Source of the DNA: Streptomyces parvulus
GTDB taxonomy: Bacteria > Actinomycetota > Actinomycetes > Streptomycetales > Streptomycetaceae
Assembly (NCBI RefSeq): GCF_014648855.1
Contig: NZ_BMRX01000020.1
Coordinates: 1 to 64,000 of the forward strand
Direction: 5' to 3'
Length of the DNA: 64,000 bases
The notes beneath the pieces are model-generated. The model had not been told where the DNA came from. It searched no databases and was given only the letters and a program-made list of their open reading frames with translations. Both the position numbers and the translations under genes were made by a program. Positions 27,208 to 36,098 of this stretch are shown here, piece by piece; the stretch's first letter is position 1; each line of letters opens with the position of its first letter.

Positions 27208-28236
27208 TCAGGGGCGGATCAGGGCCTTGAGGACGCGGCGGTCGGCCATCGCCCGGTAGGCGTCCGGCGTCCGGCCGAGGGCGAAGGTCTCGTCGAAGAC
27301 GCGGCCGGGGGTGATGGTGCCGTCCAGGACGTCGGGCATCAGGTGCTCGATGTAGGCACGCGCGGGACTGGCGCCGCCGGTCAGGGTGATGTTCCGCATG
27401 AAGACGGCCGGGCCGATCGGCCCCTGCTCGTACTGCGGTACGCCCAGCCGGCTGATCGTGCCGCCGTCGCGGACCGCGCCGAGCGCGGTGTCGAGAGCGG
27501 GGCGGGTGCCCACGGCTTCGACGACCTTGCCGACGCCGCCGGTCAGTTCGCGGATGCGGGCGACGCCCTCCTCGCCGCGCTCGGCGACGACGTCCGTGGC
27601 GCCGAGGTCGCGACCGAGGCCGGTGCGGGCCGGGTGACGGCCGGCGAGCACGATGCGCTCGGCGCCGAGCCTGCGCGCGGCGATCACCGAGCACAGGCCG
27701 ACCGCGCCGTCGCCCACCACGAGCACGGTGTCGCCGCGGGTGACACCGGCCGTGAGGGCGCCGTGGTGGCCGGTGGTCATCACGTCGGACAGAGCCACCA
27801 GGGAGGGCAGCAGCGCGGAGTCCGGAGCCACGGGCAGCCGGACCAGGGTGCCGTCGGCGTGCGGCACGCGGACGGCCTCGCCCTGGCCGCCGTCGACGCC
27901 GTCGACGCCGTATCGACCGCCGTTGCGGCAGGAGATGTGCAGGCCCTCGGCGCAGTAGTCGCAGGAGTTGTCGCTGTACGTGAACGGCGCGACGACCAGG
28001 TCACCGGCGCTCAGGCCGGTCACGTCCGCGCCGGTCTCCTCCACGACGCCGAGGAACTCGTGCCCCATGGGGCGCCCGGTGCCGGTGGCCGGCATCGACG
28101 CGTAGGGCCAGAGGTCGCTGCCGCACACGCACGAGGCGACCACCCGGACGACCGCGTCGGTGGGCTGGGCGATCTTGGGATCGGGCCGGTCCTCGACGCG
28201 GACGTCGCCGGCCCCGTACATCACTGCTGCACGCAT
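27208..28236 (-). CDS. zinc-type alcohol dehydrogenase family protein
   Basis: This is a 342-aa MDR enzyme. The catalytic zinc ligands are Cys in SCVCGSDLWPY and His in MGHEFLG. The structural zinc loop reads DNSCDYCAEGLHISC, so the first of the usual four cysteines is replaced by Asp. The nucleotide motif is LVVGDGAVGLCSV. It belongs to a formaldehyde/threonine-dehydrogenase-like branch common next to AKR genes in Streptomyces. It is the second gene of the three-gene redox operon. The ATG follows a GGAGCAACC ribosome binding site. Confidence 0.9.
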   Translation of the reverse strand: MRAAVMYGAGDVRVEDRPDPKIAQPTDAVVRVVASCVCGSDLWPYASMPATGTGRPMGHEFLGVVEETGADVTGLSAGDLVVAPFTYSDNSCDYCAEGLHISCRNGGRYGVDGVDGGQGEAVRVPHADGTLVRLPVAPDSALLPSLVALSDVMTTGHHGALTAGVTRGDTVLVVGDGAVGLCSVIAARRLGAERIVLAGRHPARTGLGRDLGATDVVAERGEEGVARIRELTGGVGKVVEAVGTRPALDTALGAVRDGGTISRLGVPQYEQGPIGPAVFMRNITLTGGASPARAYIEHLMPDVLDGTITPGRVFDETFALGRTPDAYRAMADRRVLKALIRP

Positions 28237-28283
28237 GAGGGGGTTGCTCCAAACGGGGGATGGGCCGAGGCGGCGGGACCGTG

Positions 28284-29261
28284 TCAGCGTTCGAGCAGGC
28301 GGGCCTGCGCCTCGGTGTGGGTCGCACCCGCCGCGGGCGGCAGAGCGGTGAGCCGCTCCAACTGCCCGGCGGTCAGCGTGACGGCGTCCGCGGCGGTGTT
28401 CTCCTCGACCCGGGCCACCCGCTTGGTGCCGGGGATCGGCGCGATGTCGTCGCCCCGGGACAGCAGCCAGGCCAGCGCCACCTGCCCCGGTGTGGCCCCG
28501 GCCTCGTCGGCGAGAGCCCGGACCTCGTCGGCCAGGGCGAGGTTGCGGCGGAAGTTCTCACCGGTGAAGCGCGGGTTGCCGCGGCGGAAGTCGGTCTCGT
28601 CGAACTGGTCGGTGGAGCGCACGGTGCCGGTCAGGACCCCGCGGCCGAGCGGGGAGAACGGCACCAGCCCGATGTTCAGCTCCCGCAGCACCGGCAGGAC
28701 CCGCTCCTCGACGCCGCGGGTGAAGAGGGAGTACTCGGACTGGACCGCGGTGACCGGCTGGACGGCGTGCGCCCGCCGGATCGTGTCCGGGCCGGCCTCC
28801 GAGAGCCCGAAGGCACGCACCTTGCCCTCCTCGATCAGCTCCCGCACAGCGCCGGCGGTCTCCTCGATCGGCGTGCCCGGATCCACCCGGTGCTGGTAGT
28901 ACAGGTCGATGTGATCGGTGCCCAGCCGCTTCAGGGAGCCCTCCACCGCGGTACGGATGTTTGCCGGGGAGGAGTCCGGATTCCACGCCCCCTCGCCACC
29001 GTGGGAGACCAGGCCGAACTTCGTCGCCAGCACCACCTGGTCCCGGCGGCCCTTCAGCGCGCGTCCCAGCAGCTCCTCGTTGGTGTACGGGCCGTAGATC
29101 TCGGCGGTGTCGACGAGCGTGACGCCCAGCTCCAGCGCCCGGTGCACCGTCCGGACCGACTCCGCGTCGTCGGTGCCGGATCCGGTGTAGCCGTGGGACA
29201 TGCCCATGGCGCCCAGTCCGATCCGGGAGACCTCCAGGTCACGCAGCTTGATGTAGCGCAT
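28284..29261 (-). CDS. aldo/keto reductase (AKR13-like)
   Basis: This is a 325-aa reductase of the AKR11-13 kind. It has the opening RYIKLRDLEVSRIGLGAMGM, the catalytic TLVDTAEIYGPYTNEELLG, LATKFGL with Lys, and LYYQHRVDP with His. The C-terminal cofactor clamp is IPGTKRVARVEENTAA. It is the first gene of the minus-strand operon and is divergent from an MmyB-type regulator gene, an arrangement often seen in Streptomyces where the regulator controls the reductases. The ATG has an AGAGGGC ribosome binding site. Confidence 0.93.
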   Translation of the reverse strand: MRYIKLRDLEVSRIGLGAMGMSHGYTGSGTDDAESVRTVHRALELGVTLVDTAEIYGPYTNEELLGRALKGRRDQVVLATKFGLVSHGGEGAWNPDSSPANIRTAVEGSLKRLGTDHIDLYYQHRVDPGTPIEETAGAVRELIEEGKVRAFGLSEAGPDTIRRAHAVQPVTAVQSEYSLFTRGVEERVLPVLRELNIGLVPFSPLGRGVLTGTVRSTDQFDETDFRRGNPRFTGENFRRNLALADEVRALADEAGATPGQVALAWLLSRGDDIAPIPGTKRVARVEENTAADAVTLTAGQLERLTALPPAAGATHTEAQARLLER

Positions 29262-29290
29262 GTCGCCCTCTTCGCGTCGTCGCGTCCTCC

Positions 29291-29316
29291 GGCACCCCGA
29301 GCGTCACCCGGGTGCC
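29291..29316. promoter_or_regulatory. inverted repeat upstream of the redox operon
   Basis: GGCACCC and GGGTGCC form 7-bp arms 12 nt apart, 30 nt upstream of the first AKR start codon. It could be an operator for the divergent MmyB-type regulator or an mRNA hairpin; the sequence does not decide. Confidence 0.35.
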
Positions 29317-29438
29317 GGCGTCTTGCCCACCCAGCCTCGGCCGGATGGCGGGGATGTGGCAGGGCGGGCTCTTCAGGGGTAATGACAGGGCCCCCCTCGG
29401 CCGCGTGCGGCGGGCACCCGGCGAGTGAGACTGGAGCC

Positions 29439-30353
29439 ATGGCATCGACGAGCGCACACAGTGAGGGCGCCGAGCTGGGCCGCTACCTGCGCGCCCGCCG
29501 CACCCAGACCAGCCCCGAGCACGTCGGCCTGAGCGTCGGCGCCGGCGTGCGCCGCACCCCGGGGCTGCGCCGCGAGGAGCTGGCGACCCTCGCCGGCATC
29601 AGCATCGACTACTACGTGCGCCTGGAGCGCGGCAAGGAGACCCGTCCCAGCCCCGCCGTCCTCGACTCCCTCGCCCGTGCCCTGCACATGGACGACCAGG
29701 AAGGCCAGCACCTGCGCGAGCTGGCCGCGCGGGCCGCCCGCTACGTCTCCGAACCGCCGCCCGCCCCCAGCCGCACCGTGCGCCCGCATCTCAAGCTGCT
29801 GCTGGAGTCGCTGCGCCCCAACCCCGCGTACGTCATCAGCCGCAGCATGGACGTGCTGGCGTGGAACCGCGGCGGCCTCGCCCTGTACGCGGGCCTGGAC
29901 GACTGGCCGGCCAGGCACCGCAACCTCGCCCGCTACCTCTTCCTCCACCCCGCCGCCCGCGACCTCTTCCCCGACTGGGACCGCCAGATCACCGCCTGCG
30001 TCGCCCGCCTGCGCGCCATCGCCGGTACGGCCCCCGACGCCCCCGACCTCACCAACCTGGTCGGTGAACTGCTCCTCAAGAGCCCCGACTTCGCGGGCCT
30101 TTGGGAGCGCTACGAGGTGACCGGCCGCAAGCCCGCCCGCAAGACGTTCCGCCACCCGCACGTCGGGACGATCACTCTCACCTCGCAGTCGCTGCACGTC
30201 GAAGGCACCCCCGGCCAGCGCATCGGCGTCTACACCGCCGAACCCGGCAGCCCCGACCACGACGCCCTGCTCCTGCTGGACATGACCGGCCCGCAGCCCG
30301 CGCACCCCGCGCGGAACGCGGAGTCCGGTGGAGGCCGCCCTCGCCGCGACTGA
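29439..30353 (+). CDS. XRE-family regulator with MmyB-like ligand-binding domain
   Basis: This is a 304-aa regulator. The N-terminal helix-turn-helix spans about residues 10-85 (VRRTPGLRREELATLAGISI, DYYVRLERGKETRPSPAVLD), followed by the MmyB-like PAS-type domain (about 105-280: SMDVLAWNRGGLALYAGL, RNLARYLFLHP, FPDWD). MmyB-family proteins bind fatty-acid-like ligands and typically control neighbouring oxidoreductases. The ATG follows CTGGAG. It is divergent from the AKR-ADH-AKR operon with 177 bp between. Confidence 0.92.
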   Translation: MASTSAHSEGAELGRYLRARRTQTSPEHVGLSVGAGVRRTPGLRREELATLAGISIDYYVRLERGKETRPSPAVLDSLARALHMDDQEGQHLRELAARAARYVSEPPPAPSRTVRPHLKLLLESLRPNPAYVISRSMDVLAWNRGGLALYAGLDDWPARHRNLARYLFLHPAARDLFPDWDRQITACVARLRAIAGTAPDAPDLTNLVGELLLKSPDFAGLWERYEVTGRKPARKTFRHPHVGTITLTSQSLHVEGTPGQRIGVYTAEPGSPDHDALLLLDMTGPQPAHPARNAESGGGRPRRD

Positions 30354-30441
30354 GCGCACCAGCATCGTGCTCGGCCGCAGGACGCGACCGGGCAGCGAAA
30401 ACACCGTGCCGCGCCCCTGAACGTGTGTTTGGCTCTGCGGC

Positions 30442-31206
30442 ATGGAGTTCACCCGCTTCCTCGACTGTCTCGCGGCCGACTACGACCGCCTGCGGAGCGC
30501 CGTCGAAACCGACGCCGACGCACCCGTGCCGACCTGCCCCGGCTGGACGGTCGCCGACCTGACCCGCCACGTCGCCGAGGTCTACCTGCACAAGACCCTC
30601 GCCATGCGCGAGGGCGTCGAGGCCGACCCGTGGCCGCCGAAGGAGTTCGCGGACGAGGAGCCGGTCGCTCTCCTCGACCGCGGATACACGGCACTGCGCG
30701 CCGAGTTCGCCACCCGCGCCCCCGAGGACCCGGCGGCCGGCTGGTACGCGGCCGACCGGAGCGTCGGCTTCTGGATCCGGCGGATGGCGCAGGAGACGGT
30801 CGTCCACCGCATCGACGCCGAACTCGCCGTCGGCCGGCCCGTGGCGCCGGTGCCGGACGACCTCGCCGTCGACGGCGTGGACGAACTGCTCAAGGTCTTC
30901 GTGTCGTTCGCCGTGGCCGAGTGGGGCGAGTACTTCGGCGAGATCCTGGACGCCTCGCCGGGCCGCACCTTCCTGGTGCGGGCCGGCGGCACCGCCTGGC
31001 GGGTGCGGACCGGTCCCGGTGAGTTCACCGTGGCGGACGGCGCGGGCGAGGGCCCGGCCGACGCGACGCTGAGCGGTCCGCCGGAGGCGGTGCTGCGCCG
31101 GCTCTGGAACCGGACGGGCGCCGGCGAGGACGACGGCGTGACCGTCGAGGGCGACCCCGAGGCCGTCGAGGAGCTGCGGCGCTGCGTGGTCGTCGCCACC
31201 CAGTGA
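30442..31206 (+). CDS. maleylpyruvate isomerase family mycothiol-dependent enzyme
   Basis: This 254-aa protein has the DinB/MDMPI fold: an N-terminal four-helix bundle (about residues 1-150; LRSAVETDADAPVPTCPGWT, VADLTRHVAEVY) with the metal-binding His and Glu of HVAEVYLHK, and the third His in ETVVHRIDAEL. The C-terminal domain follows (about 165-250). Members use mycothiol as cofactor in isomerase or transferase reactions. The substrate is not inferable. It is convergent with the permease gene; both stop codons lie in one small hairpin. Confidence 0.88.
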   Translation: MEFTRFLDCLAADYDRLRSAVETDADAPVPTCPGWTVADLTRHVAEVYLHKTLAMREGVEADPWPPKEFADEEPVALLDRGYTALRAEFATRAPEDPAAGWYAADRSVGFWIRRMAQETVVHRIDAELAVGRPVAPVPDDLAVDGVDELLKVFVSFAVAEWGEYFGEILDASPGRTFLVRAGGTAWRVRTGPGEFTVADGAGEGPADATLSGPPEAVLRRLWNRTGAGEDDGVTVEGDPEAVEELRRCVVVATQ

Positions 31207-31221
31207 CGGGCGGGGCGGGCG

Positions 31222-31225
<4 letters not shown>
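31203..31225. terminator. hairpin holding the stop codons of two convergent genes
   Basis: GTGACG (31203-31208) and CGTCAC (31220-31225) pair around a G-rich 11-nt loop. The left arm includes the TGA of the mycothiol-enzyme gene and the right arm the complement of the permease TGA. Confidence 0.4.
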
Positions 31226-32493
<1,268 letters not shown>

Positions 32494-32553
32494 GGCTGCT
32501 CTCCTCGGATCCCCGCGGCGGCCCGTGCGGCCCGGCCGGAACCGCCGATTCTG

Positions 32554-33087
32554 TCAGTGGCCCAGCTTCGCCCGGACGCCACCCGCCGCCGCGGCCGGTC
32601 GCGCCGTGGCCCGCACCGAACGCTGGACCAGGTGGGCGTCGTGCCGCAGGCCCTTGGCGGCATGGCGGCCGCGCCACAGGAGCGACGGCCGGCCGGCGGT
32701 GTCGTCGGCGGCGATCAGCAGACCGCCCAGCATGGACAGGTTCTTGAGGAAGTGGATGCGCTGCTGCGCGCGATCCGCGGGATCCTCCGCCTCCCAGAAC
32801 CGGTGGCCGGCCAGGGTGGTGGGCACCAGCGTCGCGGCGAGGGCCAGCGCGGCCACCCGCGGGCACCGGCCGAGGCCCAGCATCACCCCGCCCACGACAT
32901 GCACGGCGCCGTTGAGCCGTACGAGCTGCTCGGTGCGGTCCGGGAGCGCGGACACCCGCTCGGTCACCGGCCGCACCACCGGTTCCGCCGCCGGTGCGAC
33001 GTCCTGGGGCCTGCGCAGGGAGTGCAGGCCGCCCGCGACGAACATCGAGGCGAGCATCGGGCGCCCGGCCGTACGCAGAAGACTCAT
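32554..33087 (-). CDS. DoxX family membrane protein
   Basis: This 177-aa protein starts MSLLRTAGRPMLASMFVAGG. The DoxX core follows: GLHSLRRP, HVVGGVMLGLGRCPRVAALA, LVPTTLAGHRFWEAEDPADR and FLKNLSMLGGLLIAADD. It has about three to four transmembrane helices with a basic C-terminal tail. DoxX proteins couple thiol or superoxide stress responses in mycobacteria. It is divergent from the GNAT gene; the 116-bp region between them holds a perfect CebR-type palindrome 85 nt from this start. Confidence 0.88.
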   Translation of the reverse strand: MSLLRTAGRPMLASMFVAGGLHSLRRPQDVAPAAEPVVRPVTERVSALPDRTEQLVRLNGAVHVVGGVMLGLGRCPRVAALALAATLVPTTLAGHRFWEAEDPADRAQQRIHFLKNLSMLGGLLIAADDTAGRPSLLWRGRHAAKGLRHDAHLVQRSVRATARPAAAAGGVRAKLGH

Positions 33088-33171
33088 CACGCTTTCTCGC
33101 TCTCTCCGTAGGTGTCGCTCACTCAGATCATCGAATGCCCGGTTCGGTCGGCGCCATTCGACCGCTCCTTG

Positions 33172-33185
33172 TGGGAGCGCTCCCA
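33172..33185. promoter_or_regulatory. perfect 14-bp CebR/CelR-type LacI operator
   Basis: TGGGAGCGCTCCCA is a perfect palindrome identical to the box bound by CebR/CelR, the cello-oligosaccharide-responsive LacI-family repressors of Streptomyces and Thermobifida. It lies 19 nt upstream of the GNAT start codon and 85 nt upstream of the DoxX start codon. No cellulase or cebEFG gene is in the window. Confidence 0.75.
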
Positions 33186-33203
33186 AGAAGGCAGGATGGC
33201 GGG

Positions 33204-33836
33204 GTGACCCCGACTGCCGCCGTACGTCCCTACCGTCCCGGTGACGCCGCCGCCCTGGACGACATCTGCGTCCGCACCGCGCACAACGGCCGCGACAGCC
33301 GGCCCGTGTACGCCGACCCCTCCGTACTGCCCGCGATCTTCGCCGCCCCGTACGTCCATCTGGACCCCGGCCTGGCCTTCGTGCTCGACGACGGCGAGGG
33401 GCGCGCGGTCGGCTACATCCTGGGCACGGCGGACACCGCGCGCTTCGCCGAGGAGTTCCGCGGCACCTGGCTGCCGCGGGTCGCGGACCGCTACCCGGCG
33501 CCGCAGGGACCCCCGGAAACCCCGGACGCGGTCATGGCCGGGCTGCTGCACGCCCCCGAGCGGATGGTCGTGCCCGAACTGGCCGCCTACCCCGCCCACC
33601 TGCACATCGACCTGCTCCCGGCCTGGCAGGGGCGGGGCCACGGGCGGGCACTCATGCGGGAGTTCTGGCGGGCGCTGCGCGAGCGCGGCGTACCGGCGGT
33701 CCACCTGGTCATGGCCACCGCCAACAAGCCGGCCAGGGCCTTCTACGACCGCATGGGCTTCCACGAGATCGCGGTGGCCGGCATGGACCCCGCCGACGTC
33801 GTCTGCCTGGGGCGGACGACGGGCGACGCGGCCTGA
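33204..33836 (+). CDS. GNAT-family acetyltransferase, O-GlcNAcase C-terminal-like
   Basis: This is a 210-aa N-acetyltransferase-fold protein. The acetyl-CoA loop is LLPAWQGRGHGRALMREF and the C-terminal NKPARAFYDRMGFHEIAVAG completes the fold. The middle part (VGYILGTADTARFAEEFRGT, then WLPRVADRYP) follows the pattern of the C-terminal acetyltransferase-like domain of animal O-GlcNAcase, whose fold is known to be shared by a Streptomyces acetyltransferase. Here the acetyl-CoA motif looks intact, so it may be active. The acceptor is unknown. The GTG start lies 18 nt after a perfect CebR-type box, implying repression when cello-oligosaccharides are absent. Confidence 0.9.
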   Translation: MTPTAAVRPYRPGDAAALDDICVRTAHNGRDSRPVYADPSVLPAIFAAPYVHLDPGLAFVLDDGEGRAVGYILGTADTARFAEEFRGTWLPRVADRYPAPQGPPETPDAVMAGLLHAPERMVVPELAAYPAHLHIDLLPAWQGRGHGRALMREFWRALRERGVPAVHLVMATANKPARAFYDRMGFHEIAVAGMDPADVVCLGRTTGDAA

Positions 33837-33848
33837 CCCGGCGGCGCG

Positions 33849-34574
33849 TCAGGCCGCGTTCAGCCGGTAGACGTTGAAGGCGCGGCGGATCACGGGCTGG
33901 GCCACGTTGCGCACCCGCACCCCGCCCGCCGTCATCCCGTGCTCCGTGCCCAGGTGGGCGTGGCCGTGGACGGCGAGGTCCGCGCCGGCCGTGTCGATCG
34001 CCTCGGCGAGCAGGTAGCTGCCGAGGAACGGGTAGATCTCCGGCGGCTCGCCCGCGAGCGTGTCGGCGACCGGGGAGAAGTGCGTGAGCGCGATGCGCAC
34101 GGCGCAGTCCCGGCCGCCCAGCTCCTCCAGGGCCGTGCGCAGGCTGTCCGCCGAACGCCGGGTGGTGCGCACGAACTCCTTCATCAGCGGCTCCCCGAAC
34201 TCGCCCGCGCTGCGGCCGACGAAGCCGCCGCCGAAGCCCTTGGCCCCGGCGATGCCGACGCGGGTGCCGGCGCACTCCACGACGGTCCCCTCGCCCTCCA
34301 GCACGGTCACGTCGGCGTCCCTGAGGATCGCGGCGACCTTGTCGGGCTGTTCGTCGTGGTGGTCGTGGTTGCCGAGCACCGCCACGACCGGCACCGGAAG
34401 GTCGCGCACCTCCTCGGCGACCACCCGCGCCTCCTGGGGCGTGCCGTGCCGGGTGAGGTCACCGGCGAGCAGCAGCAGGTCGGCGACCTCGGACAGGGTC
34501 TCGAAGGCCGGCCGCAGCAGCCCCTGGCTGTCGGGGCCCATGTGGATGTCCCCGACGGCGGCGACGCGGATCAT
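33849..34574 (-). CDS. calcineurin-like metallophosphoesterase
   Basis: This 241-aa protein carries all metal-site blocks: VAAVGDIHMGPDS, LLAGDLTRHG, VAVLGNHDHHDEQ, ALTHFSPV and VHGHAHLGTEHG. It has no signal peptide. Length and motifs fit the small YfcE/Icc-like phosphodiesterases acting on nucleotides or cyclic nucleotides. It is the last gene of a three-gene operon; its ATG shares one base with the BON gene stop (TGATG), so it is translationally coupled to the upstream genes. The substrate is unknown, but pairing with a nucleotidyltransferase suggests addition and removal of a nucleotide group. Confidence 0.9.
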   Translation of the reverse strand: MIRVAAVGDIHMGPDSQGLLRPAFETLSEVADLLLLAGDLTRHGTPQEARVVAEEVRDLPVPVVAVLGNHDHHDEQPDKVAAILRDADVTVLEGEGTVVECAGTRVGIAGAKGFGGGFVGRSAGEFGEPLMKEFVRTTRRSADSLRTALEELGGRDCAVRIALTHFSPVADTLAGEPPEIYPFLGSYLLAEAIDTAGADLAVHGHAHLGTEHGMTAGGVRVRNVAQPVIRRAFNVYRLNAA

Positions 34575-34870
34575 CACAGCTCCTCGGCGTGGTCGGGTCC
34601 GGCGGTCTCGGCCACCACGACGTCCGTGTGCACGGTGAGCCCGGTCAGCTCCTCGCGGACGATCCGCAGCAGCGTCTCGCGGCACCGCCCGGACGGCACC
34701 GTTCCGGTGATCGCGACGGCGCCGGCCCGGATCTCGGCCCGCACGCCCAGCTCGCCCAGTTCCTCCGCGGCGAGCCGGTCGTGCAGGTGGGCGACGCGGT
34801 ACTCGATGTTCTCGGCCGCCGGGGAACCGGTCTGCGGGGCCGTCCGCCCCTGCGCCGTGGGATCGTTCAT
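34574..34870 (-). CDS. BON domain protein
   Basis: This 98-aa protein consists of a single BON domain (about residues 22-88): YRVAHLHDRLAAEELGELGV, RAEIRAGAVAITGTV and LTVHTDVVVAET. BON domains bind phospholipid or other hydrophobic ligands. Unlike OsmY-type proteins it has no signal peptide, so it is probably cytoplasmic. It overlaps the nucleotidyltransferase gene by 4 bp (ATGA) and the phosphoesterase gene by 1 bp, so it is the middle piece of a tightly coupled operon and may be an adaptor between the two enzymes. Confidence 0.88.
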   Translation of the reverse strand: MNDPTAQGRTAPQTGSPAAENIEYRVAHLHDRLAAEELGELGVRAEIRAGAVAITGTVPSGRCRETLLRIVREELTGLTVHTDVVVAETAGPDHAEEL

Positions 34871-35598
34871 GACCGCTCGTCCTTGGCCGGGCCGGCCGGG
34901 GCGGACGGCGCGGCGGCCGGGTCGCCGGTCGGCGAAATGATCTCCAGCCGCTCCAGGATGAAGAAGAACGCGGCCGGCATCGGGGCGTCCCCGCAGTCGC
35001 GGCGCAGCGCCGCCCAGTCGATCTTCTCGCGCAGCGTGCGGGCGATCGGCAGCACCGCCCCGAAGTCGCAGTGGTGCTCCGAGAAGGCCGTCAGCAGACC
35101 GCGCAGCAGGTCGGTGGGGGACAGGACCGGCATCAGCACCGAGTCCACCGACAGGTCCTGCGCCCGCTCCAGCAGCGCCGTCGTGACCGGCTCGTGCGCC
35201 AGCTCGAAGATCAGGTCGACCTGCTGCCCCAGGCAGGTCGCCTTCAGCAGCCAGTCCTCGGGCGGCGTGTACACCTCCAGGCCCGCCGCGCGCAGCGTCG
35301 CGGCCACGGCGCCGGCGTCGTCGGGCCGGATGCAGAAGTCCACGTCGTGCTGGAGGTTCTGGGTGCCGCCGTGCGCGTACACGGCGACGCTCCCGGCCAG
35401 CGCGAACGGGTGCTCCGCCTTCTTCAGGGTCGACCCCACCTGCTTGGCGGCCTGGAGGATCGCCTGGTTGCGGTCGACCGGCAGATCCTCGTGGCCGGGC
35501 TCGCTCGGGGGCACGAGCCCCGGGTCCCCCGTGGTCGGACGGAGCTCGGAAACGCCGGCGCGCTGTGCGAAAGCGTGGTCGTCGGCGGGCTGCCTCAT
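34867..35598 (-). CDS. nucleotidyltransferase family protein (MNT/AbiEii-like)
   Basis: This is a 243-aa protein. The nucleotidyltransferase core is at about residues 60-150: FALAGSVAVYAHGG (the GS helix motif), then LQHDVDFCIRP with the DxD metal-binding pair, and a third acidic position in QQVDLIFELAH. This is the pattern of the DUF/NTP_transf group that includes AbiEii- and MenA-type enzymes, some of which modify tRNA or proteins. The N-terminal 40 residues are probably flexible. The ATG follows AAGGGGAC. It is the first gene of the nucleotidyltransferase-BON-phosphoesterase operon. No toxin-antitoxin partner of known type is adjacent. Confidence 0.85.
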   Translation of the reverse strand: MRQPADDHAFAQRAGVSELRPTTGDPGLVPPSEPGHEDLPVDRNQAILQAAKQVGSTLKKAEHPFALAGSVAVYAHGGTQNLQHDVDFCIRPDDAGAVAATLRAAGLEVYTPPEDWLLKATCLGQQVDLIFELAHEPVTTALLERAQDLSVDSVLMPVLSPTDLLRGLLTAFSEHHCDFGAVLPIARTLREKIDWAALRRDCGDAPMPAAFFFILERLEIISPTGDPAAAPSAPAGPAKDERS

Positions 35599-35738
35599 CG
35601 TCTGTCCCCTTCCGGGCGGTCGCCTCGGCGGACCGGAACGGCCCGGCCCTCCCCTGCGACGCGGGTACCCGGAGCGTTCCCCGCGACACGGCGGCCCTCG
35701 CGGAGGTGCGGCCGGAGGATCCAGGGCACTCGGACCGC

Positions 35739-36050
35739 ATGGACGACAAGCGGATGCGACAGCGGACCGCCTCCGAGGACCGCCGGACCGTGGAACGGCT
35801 GGTGGCGGCGTGGCTGGCGGAGACCGAACGGCACGACGCCGGCGCGGCCCGGAAGGCCCGCACCGGCTGGGAGGAGGGCGCCCTGTCCGAGGCGGCGGCC
35901 CAGGACCTGGCCACCTGGGTGACCGCGAGGGTCACCGACACCGGTTTCACCGAGGACGAGGGCCCCTACGTCGAGGGGCCGGTCCGGATCACCCCGGGGG
36001 ACAAGGACACGGTGCACGCCTGGCTGCGCGAACGGGGCCACGGCGTGTGA
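35739..36050 (+). CDS. small hypothetical protein
   Basis: This 103-aa, strongly charged soluble protein starts MDDKRMRQRTASEDRRTVER. Long predicted helices (RLVAAWLAETERHDAGAARK; AAAQDLATWVTARVTD) and a C-terminal VRITPGDKDTVHAWLRERG segment are seen. I do not recognise a family with certainty. It is divergent from the nucleotidyltransferase operon with 140 bp between and is followed by the stop of a convergent PP2C gene after 48 bp. Confidence 0.6.
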   Translation: MDDKRMRQRTASEDRRTVERLVAAWLAETERHDAGAARKARTGWEEGALSEAAAQDLATWVTARVTDTGFTEDEGPYVEGPVRITPGDKDTVHAWLRERGHGV

Positions 36051-36098
36051 CGTGCCGATCCGCGCCGGCCGGTCGTCCGTCCGGGCGACGGTCCACCG

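Noticed and set aside
35663..35668. GGGTAC considered as a SigB-type -10 element in the 35599-35738 region
   Set aside because: No GTTT-like -35 lies 14-16 nt upstream, so the match is probably chance.
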